From contig DASZUU010000002.1 in NCBI GenBank assembly GCA_035547425.1, positions 1 through 64,000 on the forward strand: 64,000 bases of DNA, read 5' to 3'. The stretch is from Alloacidobacterium sp035547425 (GTDB lineage: Bacteria > Acidobacteriota > Terriglobia > Terriglobales > Acidobacteriaceae). Below, piece by piece: positions 1 through 8,683 of the stretch. The notes under the pieces were generated by a model, which worked only from the letters and a program-made list of their open reading frames with translations, made no database searches and was not told the DNA's origin. The position numbers and the translations under genes were made by a program. The stretch's first letter is position 1; each line of letters begins with the position of its first letter.

Positions 1-734
1 TATGGAGTTCGCGGATCGGCGAACAGCAATACGCCCAGCTCAAGGCGCGCCTTATGCGCCGCCAACGCGGCTTCGCTCGCGTCGCGCTCGCGCTGCTGCT
101 GTTCGAGTAGAGCCTTCACAACATCTGCGTGCGCGACCTCCCGCGCCTCCTCGCGCTTCTGTGTTAAATCGGTGAAGCTGCGCGCCTCTTCGAGCGCCTG
201 CGTGGTGAGGCGCACTCTCGCATCCGATGCGGAAACCGAGTAGAAAAGGCTGACCACACTTGCAACCAGCCCTCGACGCGCAACTTCCAGCTCCGCTGCG
301 GCCATGGCGGCGTGCGCCGAAGCAACCTTCGCGTCGGCGATCTGCTGAACTCCGATTCGCTCATCGATAGAGGCCTGGCTTGCATACTCGCGTACCGCAT
401 TATTGGCGATGAATACCGGAGAAGGCTGTTCGCCGACCTGTCCTGCGCGGTTGCTCTGGCCATTAGGTTCGGTGTAAAGCGCCTGGTTGTGGTACATCAC
501 GCTCGGCAGCAGGCCGGCCTTGGCAATATAGTTGTCCGCCGCGGCGGAACGCGCTGCGCCTGCTGCGGCGGCAAAGACCGGCTCATTCTGCTGCGCTCGA
601 TGAATTGCTTCTGCAAGCGTGATCGTCGCAGGAATGGCCGCAACCTCCTGTATCTGCGCTGCGGCAACCAGGCTGCAGCAAAAAAGCGCGACAGCAGTTA
701 TGCCGCAGTGCCGGCGTGTGGCAGTCTGAAACAT
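1..734 (-). CDS. TolC-family outer membrane efflux protein, N-terminal part (cut by window edge)
   Basis: Reading the minus strand from the ATG at 734 gives about 244 residues with no stop before the window begins. It has a signal peptide (MFQTATRRH, hydrophobic stretch, cleavage near LVAAAQ) followed by a TolC-type start (ITLAEAIHRAQQNEP) and long alanine/glutamate-rich helices, ending in AALAAHKARLELGVLLF. This heptad-rich helical pattern is typical of the periplasmic barrel of TolC-type channels. There is no lipobox cysteine, unlike the outer membrane factor just upstream. It follows that gene by about 100 nt on the same strand, so it could be a second outer-membrane partner of the same operon or the first gene of another efflux system that continues beyond the window. 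The C-terminus is not seen. Confidence 0.85.
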   Translation of the reverse strand, partial: MFQTATRRHCGITAVALFCCSLVAAAQIQEVAAIPATITLAEAIHRAQQNEPVFAAAAGAARSAAADNYIAKAGLLPSVMYHNQALYTEPNGQSNRAGQVGEQPSPVFIANNAVREYASQASIDERIGVQQIADAKVASAHAAMAAAELEVARRGLVASVVSLFYSVSASDARVRLTTQALEEARSFTDLTQKREEAREVAHADVVKALLEQQQRERDASEAALAAHKARLELGVLLFADPRTP

Positions 735-833
735 AAGCGAGAGTTTAATCAGGGAACCTTAAGGCGCACTGAATCCTGCAATGCGTCAAATTTGCCGCAT
801 AAGGTGATCCGGCTTCCGACAAGTATGAGGCGC

Positions 834-2285
834 TCAATGCTTTTGAGCCTTTGCGACCGCCGCCCTTGACGGTAACTGTTGTGGCCAGCCACCGGCGAGT
901 GCCTTATACAAGGAGACTGCTGCAATTCCGCTGCTGGAACGGCTTTCAGCGAGTGATTCTTCGGCCTGGAGTTGCTCACGCTGGGCGTCCAGCAAATCCA
1001 GTAATCCCGTTGCCCCATTTGTAAAACGCGCGCGCGCAAGTTGCGTGGCTTGCCGGCTGTCTTGCGTGGCGCGCTCCAGTTGCGTAGTCCGCTCCTGTGC
1101 ATGCGCATAACCTACCAGTGAATTTTCTACATCCTCCAATGCGAGCAAAACTGTTTGCTGATACTGCGCAAGCTGAGCAGAGGAATCGGCGCGAGTCGCA
1201 TCCAGTCGCGCTCGTACACGGCCTACATCCAGAAAGGACCAGTCAATATCAAGGGCGGCAAGACTGATAGGACTGATGCTGTCGAACGGTGTGCCGGAGC
1301 GGGAACCGTAGCCTCCGAACATACCGGCAAAGCTCAAGCGAGGAAATAGATCGGCAGTAGCAATACCAATCTGCTCTGTTGCCGCATGCAACCGCTGTTC
1401 TGCGGCTGCGATATCTGGGCGGCGACGCACAAGGTCGGCGGGCGTGCCCGGATCGATACTGGGTGGCGGAACCGGCAATGGTTTCGCGGAATCCAGTTCT
1501 CCTATCAAAGCATCCGGCGTGCGCCCGCACAACACTGCCAGACGATGTTCATCCACCGCGATGGATGTCAAAAGCGCAGGTATAAGCGCAGTGGTCGATT
1601 CCAGCTGGGCACGCGCGCGCTCTACATCGAAATCTGTTCCGCGGCCGGCTGCGAGGCGTGCTTCTACCAACCGCACGGTTTCGCGCTCGTTGTCGACATT
1701 TTCGCGTGCAATGCGCAGGCGTTCCTGCTGGCCACGCAAATCTATATAGACGCTTGCAACATCTCCAACGATCGTTACCTGCAATGCAGCAAGATCGCTC
1801 GCGCTCGCTGCAGCCAGCTCACGTTGTGCTTCGATGTTATGGCGCACACGGCCCCAGAAATCGAGCTCCCAACTTGCATTCATGCCGGCGTTAAAGAAGC
1901 GGCTGACAGGAGAATATCCATACGCCTGGCTGTCGCCGATCTGTTGACGGCCTCCCTGCGCATTCATAGTGACAGTTGGATAGCGGTCGAACTTTGCTGC
2001 GCGCAACAGGGCATTGGAGCTATCGTAGTGAGCGATGGCGGCCTGCAGATCGTTGTTCGCCTTGAGAGCCTGCTCTACCAGCGCGCTGAGCTGTGCGTCC
2101 TGAAAGCCATGCCAAAATTCTGCGTCTCCCGCATCCGCGACTGGCGTTTGCTGCAAGTTTTCGGTGGAAGGCGCGGTAAATTTTTGAGGCAACGCAATGT
2201 CAGGCCGCTTATAGCGCGGCCCCACAGAGCAGCCTGTCAAAGACAGAGCCAGTATTAACGGAAGGATCCGAATCGAGTTATACAT
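834..2285 (-). CDS. Outer membrane factor lipoprotein of RND efflux system (NodT/OprM family)
   Basis: The product is a 483-residue outer membrane channel that would dock onto the fusion protein and RND pump encoded upstream. It starts MYNSIRILPLILALSLTGC, a lipoprotein signal with lipobox LTGC, followed by the family hallmark SVGPRYKRPDIALP. Two TolC-like halves follow; residues such as ELDFWGRVRHNIEAQRE and AALDIDWSFLDVGRVRARLDATRA are the paired signature segments of OprM/NodT proteins. The ATG at 2285 overlaps the stop of the RND gene by 8 nt (ATGTATAA), which suggests translational coupling. An in-frame ATG 18 nt upstream exists, but it would put extra residues before the signal peptide. 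The substrate is unknown. Confidence 0.93.
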   Translation of the reverse strand: MYNSIRILPLILALSLTGCSVGPRYKRPDIALPQKFTAPSTENLQQTPVADAGDAEFWHGFQDAQLSALVEQALKANNDLQAAIAHYDSSNALLRAAKFDRYPTVTMNAQGGRQQIGDSQAYGYSPVSRFFNAGMNASWELDFWGRVRHNIEAQRELAAASASDLAALQVTIVGDVASVYIDLRGQQERLRIARENVDNERETVRLVEARLAAGRGTDFDVERARAQLESTTALIPALLTSIAVDEHRLAVLCGRTPDALIGELDSAKPLPVPPPSIDPGTPADLVRRRPDIAAAEQRLHAATEQIGIATADLFPRLSFAGMFGGYGSRSGTPFDSISPISLAALDIDWSFLDVGRVRARLDATRADSSAQLAQYQQTVLLALEDVENSLVGYAHAQERTTQLERATQDSRQATQLARARFTNGATGLLDLLDAQREQLQAEESLAESRSSSGIAAVSLYKALAGGWPQQLPSRAAVAKAQKH

Positions 2286-5200
2286 GAGTGGCTTCCAATA
2301 CATCTCTATCGTCCTCCATGGAGCTGTGCCTGCCTGCTACAGCCAGATTTTTCCCTGAAAGTTTGCGCAAAGTCACATAGAAAACGGGAGTGAGAAACAG
2401 CCCAAATAATGTCACGCCGAGCATGCCGGAAAATACAGTGATGCCGGTGGCAGCGCGCACTTCGCTTCCCGCACCGTGTCCCAGCAATAAAGGAACCGAG
2501 CCTGCGATGAACGCAATCGACGTCATGACGATAGGGCGCAGACGCAGGCGGCAGGCTTCGAGCGCGGCTTCCACAGTGCCTATTCCCTGAATCTCGAGCT
2601 CGCGCGCAAATTCAACGATCAGGATGGCGTTTTTGCAGGCCAGGCCCATCAGTACAACCAGGCCTACTTGGACGAATACGTTGTTGTCGCCGCCCGTCAG
2701 CCAAACGCCAAGCAGAGCTGCACACATGCATACCGGCACAATCAGGATGACTGCAAGCGGCATGGTCCAGCTCTCATACAGGGCAGCAAGCACGAGGAAT
2801 ACAAGCATGACCGCAAGCGGGAACACAATTGCCGCCGCGCCACTCTGCGTCACTTGCTGATAACTCAGATCGGTCCACTCCAGCACCATGCCTCGCGGCA
2901 ACACCTTATTGGCGATTTCCTGAAGCTTCGTGATGGTCTGTCCGGACGAAAGAATATGCGGGTCTGCATCGCCGATCAGATCGGCGGCAGGATAACCGTT
3001 ATAGCGCATCACCGGATCGGGCCCGTAGGTTGGAGTAATCGTCACCAGCGAACCGACCGGCACCATCTCGCCACGCGAATTCCGCACACGCAGATTACCG
3101 ATGTCCTCTTCACGCTGGCGAAACGTCGAGTCAGCTTGCACCATGACGCGGTAGACGCGGCCAAATATGTTGAAGTCGTTGACATAGGCTGAGCCCAGGT
3201 ATGTCTGCATCGTATTGAACAGATCCGTCAGATCCACCCCTTGTGCCTTGACCTTGTCTCGATCCACCTTTACTTCAAGCTGCGGCGTATTAGCCTGGTA
3301 AGAGCTGACAGGAAAGGTCATGCCCGGGGTCTGTGCAACCGCACTTTGAAAGGCAACAACAGCATTCTGCAAGGCGCCATATCCAAGCCCGGCGCGGTCC
3401 TCCAGATACAGCGAGTAACCCGAGCCGTTGCCCAGGCCCTGAATGGGAGGCGGCAAGAGTGAATAGGCATATCCACCTTGGATCGTGGAAAACTTGGCGG
3501 AGAGTTCTTTATTGATTTCGATTGCGCTTCGTTTGCGCTCATCAAACGGCTTAAGGATGATGTAGGTCGCGGTGAGGTTCGGCGTGTTGGCTTGTTGCAA
3601 AGCGTTGAACCCGGCATTGCCCATTACCTTTTCGACGCCTTCCACCTTGTCTCCCATCTCGACCAGCTTGTGCGTAACCTCTTCTGTACGGGCCAGTGAT
3701 GATCCTTCAGGCAGTTTGGCTCCCGCAAAAAGGTAAAGCTTGTCCTGCGTTGGGATAAACCCCGTCGGCACTTTATGGAATAACAAGAACGTAACCGCGA
3801 GAAGCCCCGCGTAGACAAGGAACACCACTCCGCGCAACCTTAGCGAGTGGCCTACCGTGCCGTGGTAACGATCGGAACTGCGCTGAAAGAATCGGTTGAA
3901 TGGCCTGAAAAACCAGCCCAATGCCCTGTCGATGCCTCGCGCGAGCGCGTCTTTTGGGGCGTCGTGGCTTTTCAGCAATTTTGCCGCCAGCGCCGGAGAC
4001 AACGTCAACGAATTGATGGCGGAAATTATGGTCGAGATCGCAATCGTGACTGCAAACTGTTTGTAGAACTGGCCGGTAACGCCGGTAAGGAACGCCATCG
4101 GCACAAACACAGCGCATAACACCAATGCAATAGCTACAATGGGGCCGGAAACTTCCCTCATTGCCTGGTGTGCGGCTGCGCGCGCATCCAATCCCTGCGC
4201 AATGTTGCGTTCGACATTTTCGACGACGACGATGGCGTCGTCCACGACAATGCCAATCGCCAGCACCATCCCAAACAGCGTCAATGTATTGATGGAAAAG
4301 CCCAACAGGTACAACCAGGCGAAAGTGCCAACAATCGAAACCGGCACTGCAACCAGCGGAATGATCGAAGCACGCCAGGTCTGCAAAAACAGGATCACCA
4401 CGATCACAACCAGCAATACTGCCTCTGCCAGCGTATGTTCTACTGCGCGAATCGATTCGCGTACAAATACGGTTGGATCCCAGATGGGGCTATACGCCAT
4501 GCCTTGAGGAAAGCTTTTGGACAGCTCATCCAGCTTTGCATAGACCGATTTTGCGACGCCAAGCGCATTCGCTCCCGGTGTCAGAAAAATGCCAGCCGCC
4601 ACTGCGTCGTCGTTGGTGTCGGCGTGAAAAGTCATGGTGTAATCTCCGGAGCCGAGTTCCACCCGTGCCACGTCCGAGAGATGTACGATCTGACCATCAG
4701 CGCCGCTTTTCAACACAATGTTGCCGAACTCCTGCTCACTGCGAAGACGCCCGCGCACGTTGATCGAGATGAGAAAATCCGCTGACTGAGGAGAAGGTGG
4801 CGCGCCAAGTTGACCGGCTGAAACCTGAACGTTCTGCTCACGAATGGCGTTGAGCACGTCCGTGGTGGTCAGGCCGCGCGAGGCAAGACGGTTCGGATCG
4901 AGCCAAATGCGCATCGCGTAGTCGCCGGAACCTATCATCTGCACGTCGCCAATACCGGGCAGGCGCGACAGCTCGTCCTTAATATGAAGAACAGCGTAAT
5001 TCCTCAAATACAGCGAATTGTAGCGATGGTCAGGAGAGGTGAAGTCCACGTACATCAATGGCGTAGGCGATTGCTTCTGTGTCGTGACGCCATAATCACG
5101 CACTGCTTCCGGCAACCTTGACTGGGCTTGCGCGACGCGGTTCTGCACGCGCACTGCGGCGGTATCCGGATCGACACCGGGGCGGAAGGTGACCACCACC

Positions 5201-5472
5201 TGAAGGCTGCCGTCAGAGCCGCTGACCGACTTCATATACATGATGCCTTCAACGCCATTGATCGCTTCTTCCAGCGGCTCCGCCACCGATTCTGCGATCT
5301 CTTTCGGATTGGCGCCCGGATAATTTGCCCGAACCACGACGCTCGGCGGTATCACCTCGGGATATTCGCCCGAGGGCAGAATCGGAATGGCTATCAACCC
5401 AAGCGAAAAGATAATGATCGACAACACAACCGCAAAGATCGGACGATCAATAAAAAAACGGGAGAAGTCCAT
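2278..5472 (-). CDS. RND multidrug efflux pump, HAE1 family inner membrane transporter (AcrB/MexB-like)
   Basis: A 1064-residue proton-driven inner membrane pump of the AcrB/MexB class. It begins MDFSRFFIDRPIFAVVLS, the canonical HAE1 N-terminus. It has twelve predicted membrane helices and two large periplasmic loops. The proton-relay aspartates are present in GIVVDDAIVVVENVERN (TM4), and the partner lysine is in VLMGLACKNAILIVEFARE (TM10). The length matches the family (about 1030-1060). The first periplasmic segment reads LPSGEYPEVIPPSVVVRANYPGA, as in AcrB homologues. It lies 12 nt downstream of the membrane fusion gene and overlaps the outer membrane factor gene, so the three form one transcription unit. 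A drug or organic-toxicant substrate is expected from family membership but cannot be named. Confidence 0.96.
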   Translation of the reverse strand: MDFSRFFIDRPIFAVVLSIIIFSLGLIAIPILPSGEYPEVIPPSVVVRANYPGANPKEIAESVAEPLEEAINGVEGIMYMKSVSGSDGSLQVVVTFRPGVDPDTAAVRVQNRVAQAQSRLPEAVRDYGVTTQKQSPTPLMYVDFTSPDHRYNSLYLRNYAVLHIKDELSRLPGIGDVQMIGSGDYAMRIWLDPNRLASRGLTTTDVLNAIREQNVQVSAGQLGAPPSPQSADFLISINVRGRLRSEQEFGNIVLKSGADGQIVHLSDVARVELGSGDYTMTFHADTNDDAVAAGIFLTPGANALGVAKSVYAKLDELSKSFPQGMAYSPIWDPTVFVRESIRAVEHTLAEAVLLVVIVVILFLQTWRASIIPLVAVPVSIVGTFAWLYLLGFSINTLTLFGMVLAIGIVVDDAIVVVENVERNIAQGLDARAAAHQAMREVSGPIVAIALVLCAVFVPMAFLTGVTGQFYKQFAVTIAISTIISAINSLTLSPALAAKLLKSHDAPKDALARGIDRALGWFFRPFNRFFQRSSDRYHGTVGHSLRLRGVVFLVYAGLLAVTFLLFHKVPTGFIPTQDKLYLFAGAKLPEGSSLARTEEVTHKLVEMGDKVEGVEKVMGNAGFNALQQANTPNLTATYIILKPFDERKRSAIEINKELSAKFSTIQGGYAYSLLPPPIQGLGNGSGYSLYLEDRAGLGYGALQNAVVAFQSAVAQTPGMTFPVSSYQANTPQLEVKVDRDKVKAQGVDLTDLFNTMQTYLGSAYVNDFNIFGRVYRVMVQADSTFRQREEDIGNLRVRNSRGEMVPVGSLVTITPTYGPDPVMRYNGYPAADLIGDADPHILSSGQTITKLQEIANKVLPRGMVLEWTDLSYQQVTQSGAAAIVFPLAVMLVFLVLAALYESWTMPLAVILIVPVCMCAALLGVWLTGGDNNVFVQVGLVVLMGLACKNAILIVEFARELEIQGIGTVEAALEACRLRLRPIVMTSIAFIAGSVPLLLGHGAGSEVRAATGITVFSGMLGVTLFGLFLTPVFYVTLRKLSGKNLAVAGRHSSMEDDRDVLEATHV

Positions 5473-5484
5473 GTTCTTAGATCC

Positions 5485-6678
5485 TTACTTTGCTGCTATC
5501 TGAGACGCGGCAGGCGATGCGGAGGAGGAAGCATCCATCGCGGTATCCTTCGGCGTGACGGGCACGCCCGAATAGAAGATCTTCTGCAGGTTCGTCACAA
5601 TCACCTTGTCATTCGAAGCCAGGCCGGACTGCACCAGGCGAAGCCCATCGACGAGAGGGCCAAGCGTGACATCTTTACGGAGCGCCTTGCTATCAGGTCC
5701 AAGTACATAGACATATTTGCGGTCCTGATCGGTCATTACGGCTTTATCGTCGATCAGTATGGCCTGCTGCTCGGCCTGGTTCTGGAGCTGTACACGCGCA
5801 TACAAACCGGGCGTAAAGATGTGGTCGGGATTGGCCATCACAACGCGCGCACGAATCGTACCTGTCGATGGATCGACCGTATTGTCCAGAAAATCTATAC
5901 GTCCCACATGCGGGAAGCCCGTCTCGTTTGCCAAAGCGACACGTACGGGATTTTCCGCGTTTACGCGCTCGCCTTTACCGGTGCGACTCTTGTACCGCAA
6001 ATAGCTCTGCTCGTCGCAATCGAAATAGACATAGACCGGGTTCTGCGAAACAACCGTAGTCAACACAGTCTGGTCTGCCTGCGCCAGATTGCCGGCCGTG
6101 AGCTGGGCACGGCTGACCCGCCCATCGATCGGAGAGCGCACCTCGGTGAATCCCAGATTCAACTCTGCCGTCGCCACCGCAGCCTCTGCCGCGTGGACGT
6201 TTGCGATACTCTGGCTCAGATCTGAAGTCCGGTTTTGGTACTCCTCGCGCGAGATTGCCTTGGCCGAGTCCAGCGTCTGCGCGCGCTGCTCCTGTATCTT
6301 GGCAAAGTCTGCCACGGCGCGGGCATGATCGAGCGCAGCCTTTGCGCTTTCAAGAGCATCGCGGTACGGACGCGGATCGATGACAAACAGCAACTGGCCG
6401 CGCTTCACGGTATCGCCTTCGCGGAAGACAAAACGATCTACATAACCGGTGACCCGCGGACGAACATCGACATATTCCACAGCCGCGACACGGCCATTGA
6501 ATTCATTCGAGAGCCGCACCTCACGCGATATGACGGAAGCAACACCAACCTCCGGCGGAGGAGAAGAAGCAGCGCTCACCGGATGTTTACAACCCGCCGC
6601 AAGCAGAACAAGCCCAAGCGCGCAAACACTTTTCAGCAGAGGACGTATCAGAGCAATTTGTCTTTCAAGGCTTTGCAA
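5485..6678 (-). CDS. RND efflux periplasmic adaptor (membrane fusion protein, AcrA/MexA family)
   Basis: A 397-residue lipoprotein linking pump and outer channel. The N-terminal signal ends in the lipobox LAAGC (GLVLLAAGCKH). Then come the beta-barrel/lipoyl half (GRVAAVEYVDVRPRVTGYVDR), an alpha-hairpin rich in Ala and Glu (about residues 105-170), the second lipoyl half (LNLGFTEVRSPIDGRVSRAQL) and a C-terminal MP domain (VTPKDTAMDAS at the end). The start is a TTG at 6678, preceded 8 nt upstream by GGAG. I found no in-frame ATG between that site and the signal peptide. It is the first gene of the operon and faces a divergent regulator gene across a 350-nt intergenic region. Confidence 0.93.
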   Translation of the reverse strand: MQSLERQIALIRPLLKSVCALGLVLLAAGCKHPVSAASSPPPEVGVASVISREVRLSNEFNGRVAAVEYVDVRPRVTGYVDRFVFREGDTVKRGQLLFVIDPRPYRDALESAKAALDHARAVADFAKIQEQRAQTLDSAKAISREEYQNRTSDLSQSIANVHAAEAAVATAELNLGFTEVRSPIDGRVSRAQLTAGNLAQADQTVLTTVVSQNPVYVYFDCDEQSYLRYKSRTGKGERVNAENPVRVALANETGFPHVGRIDFLDNTVDPSTGTIRARVVMANPDHIFTPGLYARVQLQNQAEQQAILIDDKAVMTDQDRKYVYVLGPDSKALRKDVTLGPLVDGLRLVQSGLASNDKVIVTNLQKIFYSGVPVTPKDTAMDASSSASPAASQIAAK

Positions 6679-7003
6679 AGTAGTTTCTCCATATTGGTCG
6701 GCGGAAGCATTTCGGGTACGGATGCGGCTTTTTATACGGATCTAACGACACATAATTTTCAAATCTTTTACTTGCATAATTAGACAGCGCTAAAAATCAA
6801 GAGTGCCTTTGAAAGGCAAAGTGATCTGGAGAAAAATTCTTATTTGTAAATGTCTTTGCGTTCGATGCGGAAGGTGGTAGCCGACGATTCTTTTTTCGTC
6901 AGGAAAAAGAAAAATCTCATTTTAATGCAAATATTGCTGCTCACCGGAAGTCATTAAAGGATGCAATGACTCTGCCGCAGGATTCAAGACGAATTGGCTT
7001 TCG
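6679..7003. other. Intergenic region between efflux operon and divergent regulator
   Basis: About 325-350 nt without a convincing gene separate the efflux adaptor and the divergent regulator. The stretch is clearly AT-richer than its flanks (runs such as ATAATTTTCAAATC and AAAAATTCTTATTTG), as expected for back-to-back promoters. It holds one perfect 15-bp palindrome at 6804-6818, listed separately. I could not assign the efflux operon's -35 and -10 boxes with confidence. Confidence 0.5.
6804..6818. promoter_or_regulatory. Palindrome, candidate operator of the efflux regulator
   Basis: TGCCTTT-G-AAAGGCA is a perfect 7-bp inverted repeat around one central base. It lies about 125 nt upstream of the efflux adaptor start and about 210 nt upstream of the divergent regulator start. 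Dimeric winged-helix repressors commonly bind such sites. Assignment to the neighbouring regulator is inferred from position only. Confidence 0.4.
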
Positions 7004-7020
7004 GTGAATTTCCGTATAAT
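6994..7020 (+). promoter_or_regulatory. Candidate promoter of the SufR-like regulator gene
   Basis: A consensus -10 hexamer TATAAT lies at 7015-7020, with TTGGCT at 6994-6999 as a weak -35 and a short 15-bp spacer. A start point about seven bases downstream would fall on or next to the ATG at 7028, giving a leaderless or nearly leaderless message. The longer GTG and ATG starts at 7004 and 7019 would then lie upstream of, or inside, the -10 box. Confidence 0.4.
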
Positions 7021-7027
7021 GCTCTCC

Positions 7028-7708
7028 ATGACAGGTATATCAAGTATTGACTTGAAAAATGAGCATGCTTGTCGCACGCAGGGGGATCGACTGCTCCTGC
7101 GGCTAAAAATCAATGGCCCGCAAACCGCTTCTGATCTGGCTCTTTCGCTCAAGATCACCGGCGAAGCGGTTCGTCAGCAGTTGCAAAAACTGGCGGCGGA
7201 TGGCCTCATCAAGTTTCAATCAGAGAAAAAGGGGGTCGGGCGCCCCTGCCAGAGATGGAAGCTGACGAAACTAGGCGAGGGAAGATTTTCCGATGCTCAT
7301 AGCCTGATTACGGTGCAACTCATCCAGGGGATTCGAGAAGCTCTTGGTGATGGAGCCCTCAACATCATCCTTCGTTTCAGGGAAGATGAGATGGAGATGG
7401 CATACCGCGACGCTCTTGCAGATGCCGCGACCTTGTCGGCTCGTATACAACGGCTCGCAGATATCCGGAATCTCGAAGGATACATGACGGAGTGGCACGA
7501 AGAAGCCGATGGCACATTTCTGTTTATCGAAAATCATTGTTCCATTCAGGCTGCAGCCACAACCTGCCCGGGATTCTGTCGGTCAGAACTTACTCTCTTT
7601 CAGAGATGCCTGCGCGGGGACAACATCCGCATAGAACGAGTGGAACACATACTGTCCGGCTCAAGACGATGCGCCTATAAAATATGGCCGTCCTCGCATA
7701 ACGGCTGA
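7028..7708 (+). CDS. Transcriptional regulator, SufR/COG2345-like winged helix with C-terminal cysteine cluster
   Basis: A protein of about 226 residues. The N-terminus is a winged helix-turn-helix (GDRLLLRLKINGPQTASDLA, then ITGEAVRQQLQKLAADGLI and wing KKGVGRPCQRWKLT). The C-terminal part carries five cysteines in ENHCSIQAAATTCPGFC, FQRC and GSRRCAYKI. The first and third are separated by 12 residues, the same C-x12-C spacing known for the iron-sulfur ligands of cyanobacterial SufR. The spacing to the last cysteine (x30) is close to, but not identical with, that family. Binding of an Fe-S cluster is therefore plausible but unproven. The ATG at 7028 is preferred because a TATAAT box lies just upstream; GTG 7004 and ATG 7019 are alternatives. 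It is divergent from the efflux operon and is the obvious candidate regulator. Confidence 0.8.
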   Translation: MTGISSIDLKNEHACRTQGDRLLLRLKINGPQTASDLALSLKITGEAVRQQLQKLAADGLIKFQSEKKGVGRPCQRWKLTKLGEGRFSDAHSLITVQLIQGIREALGDGALNIILRFREDEMEMAYRDALADAATLSARIQRLADIRNLEGYMTEWHEEADGTFLFIENHCSIQAAATTCPGFCRSELTLFQRCLRGDNIRIERVEHILSGSRRCAYKIWPSSHNG

Positions 7709-7886
7709 AGCAATGATGCAAAGGCGACTGTCGAGCGGATACCGTCACGGTACAACGCAGAATGAGCGTCTAACCCTGAGCAACGCGAATAACCTGGCGG
7801 TAGCTCTCCTCGATTTCTAGGGACTAGCAGGAGTCTGATTGAAAAATCCGCGTGGCGGGCCGAGAGGCCGCATCTGCTCCATGCAA

Positions 7887-7963
<77 letters not shown>

Positions 7964-8062
7964 ATACGTGTGGTTGGCATTTGCGCGAAAAAGTATTCCT
8001 GGTCAATGCTCTCTTATGCGCAAACTTTATTCAGTTTACCAGAAGTTTGCTCTGGCAACAGG

Positions 8063-8683
8063 CTAGCTTTTCTGAATTGGGAGATACCGCCGGCCCACAA
8101 TCTGATATTGACCCGATAGAACGCGAGCGATTGCCTCACCATAAGCAATATGCTCTTGTTCCAGAATACGATCAGCCAGGGAGTGATCGTCGTCCTCATC
8201 CAGCACCGGCACAGTTTTTTGCAGCACGATCACCCCATGATCCAACTGCTCATCGACAAAATGCACCGTGCAGCCGGCTACCTTGACCCCATACGCCAAC
8301 GCCTGCTGCTGCGCGTCCAGGCCTGGAAAAGCAGGCAGCAGCGATGGATGGATATTGAGAATACGCTGCGGAAATGCAGCGACAAACTCCGGTGAGAGCA
8401 GGCGCATATACCCTGCCAGGCAGATCAAATCGACTCCATGCTCTTTCAAGCACGCAATGATCTCAGCATCGTGTTCTGCGCGCTTGCGGCCACGCGCTTC
8501 AATCGCAACAGCAGGAAGACCACGCTCACGAGCAGCCGCCAACCCTGCCGCCTCTGCTTTATTCGAGATAACCACTGCTATCTCTGCGTTCTGTAATTTC
8601 CCGCCGGCGATTGCATCCGCAATAGCGATGAAGTTTGACCCGCGCCCTGAGAGAAGAATGCCGAGCCGCTTCCGCCCGCTCAC
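8063..8683 (-). CDS. purN: Phosphoribosylglycinamide formyltransferase (GART, 10-formyl-THF dependent)
   Basis: A 206-residue enzyme that transfers a formyl group from 10-formyltetrahydrofolate to GAR in step three of purine synthesis. It begins RKRLGILLSGRGSNFIAIADAI, the phosphate-binding loop of PurN. The folate site contains AGYMRLLSPEFVAAFPQRILNIHPSLLPAFPG with the conserved N and H of the catalytic triad, followed by GCTVHFVDEQLDHG, which carries the catalytic aspartate. The GTG start overlaps the purM stop by 4 nt (GTGA), so the pair is translationally coupled, as purMN is in many bacteria. The usual length is about 200-212. Confidence 0.97.
   Translation of the reverse strand: MSGRKRLGILLSGRGSNFIAIADAIAGGKLQNAEIAVVISNKAEAAGLAAARERGLPAVAIEARGRKRAEHDAEIIACLKEHGVDLICLAGYMRLLSPEFVAAFPQRILNIHPSLLPAFPGLDAQQQALAYGVKVAGCTVHFVDEQLDHGVIVLQKTVPVLDEDDDHSLADRILEQEHIAYGEAIARVLSGQYQIVGRRYLPIQKS

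Noticed and set aside
312..869. 185-residue open frame on the + strand
   Set aside because: It is antisense to the TolC-family gene and has an Arg/Cys-rich composition typical of shadow frames; the minus-strand reading has a signal peptide and family motifs.
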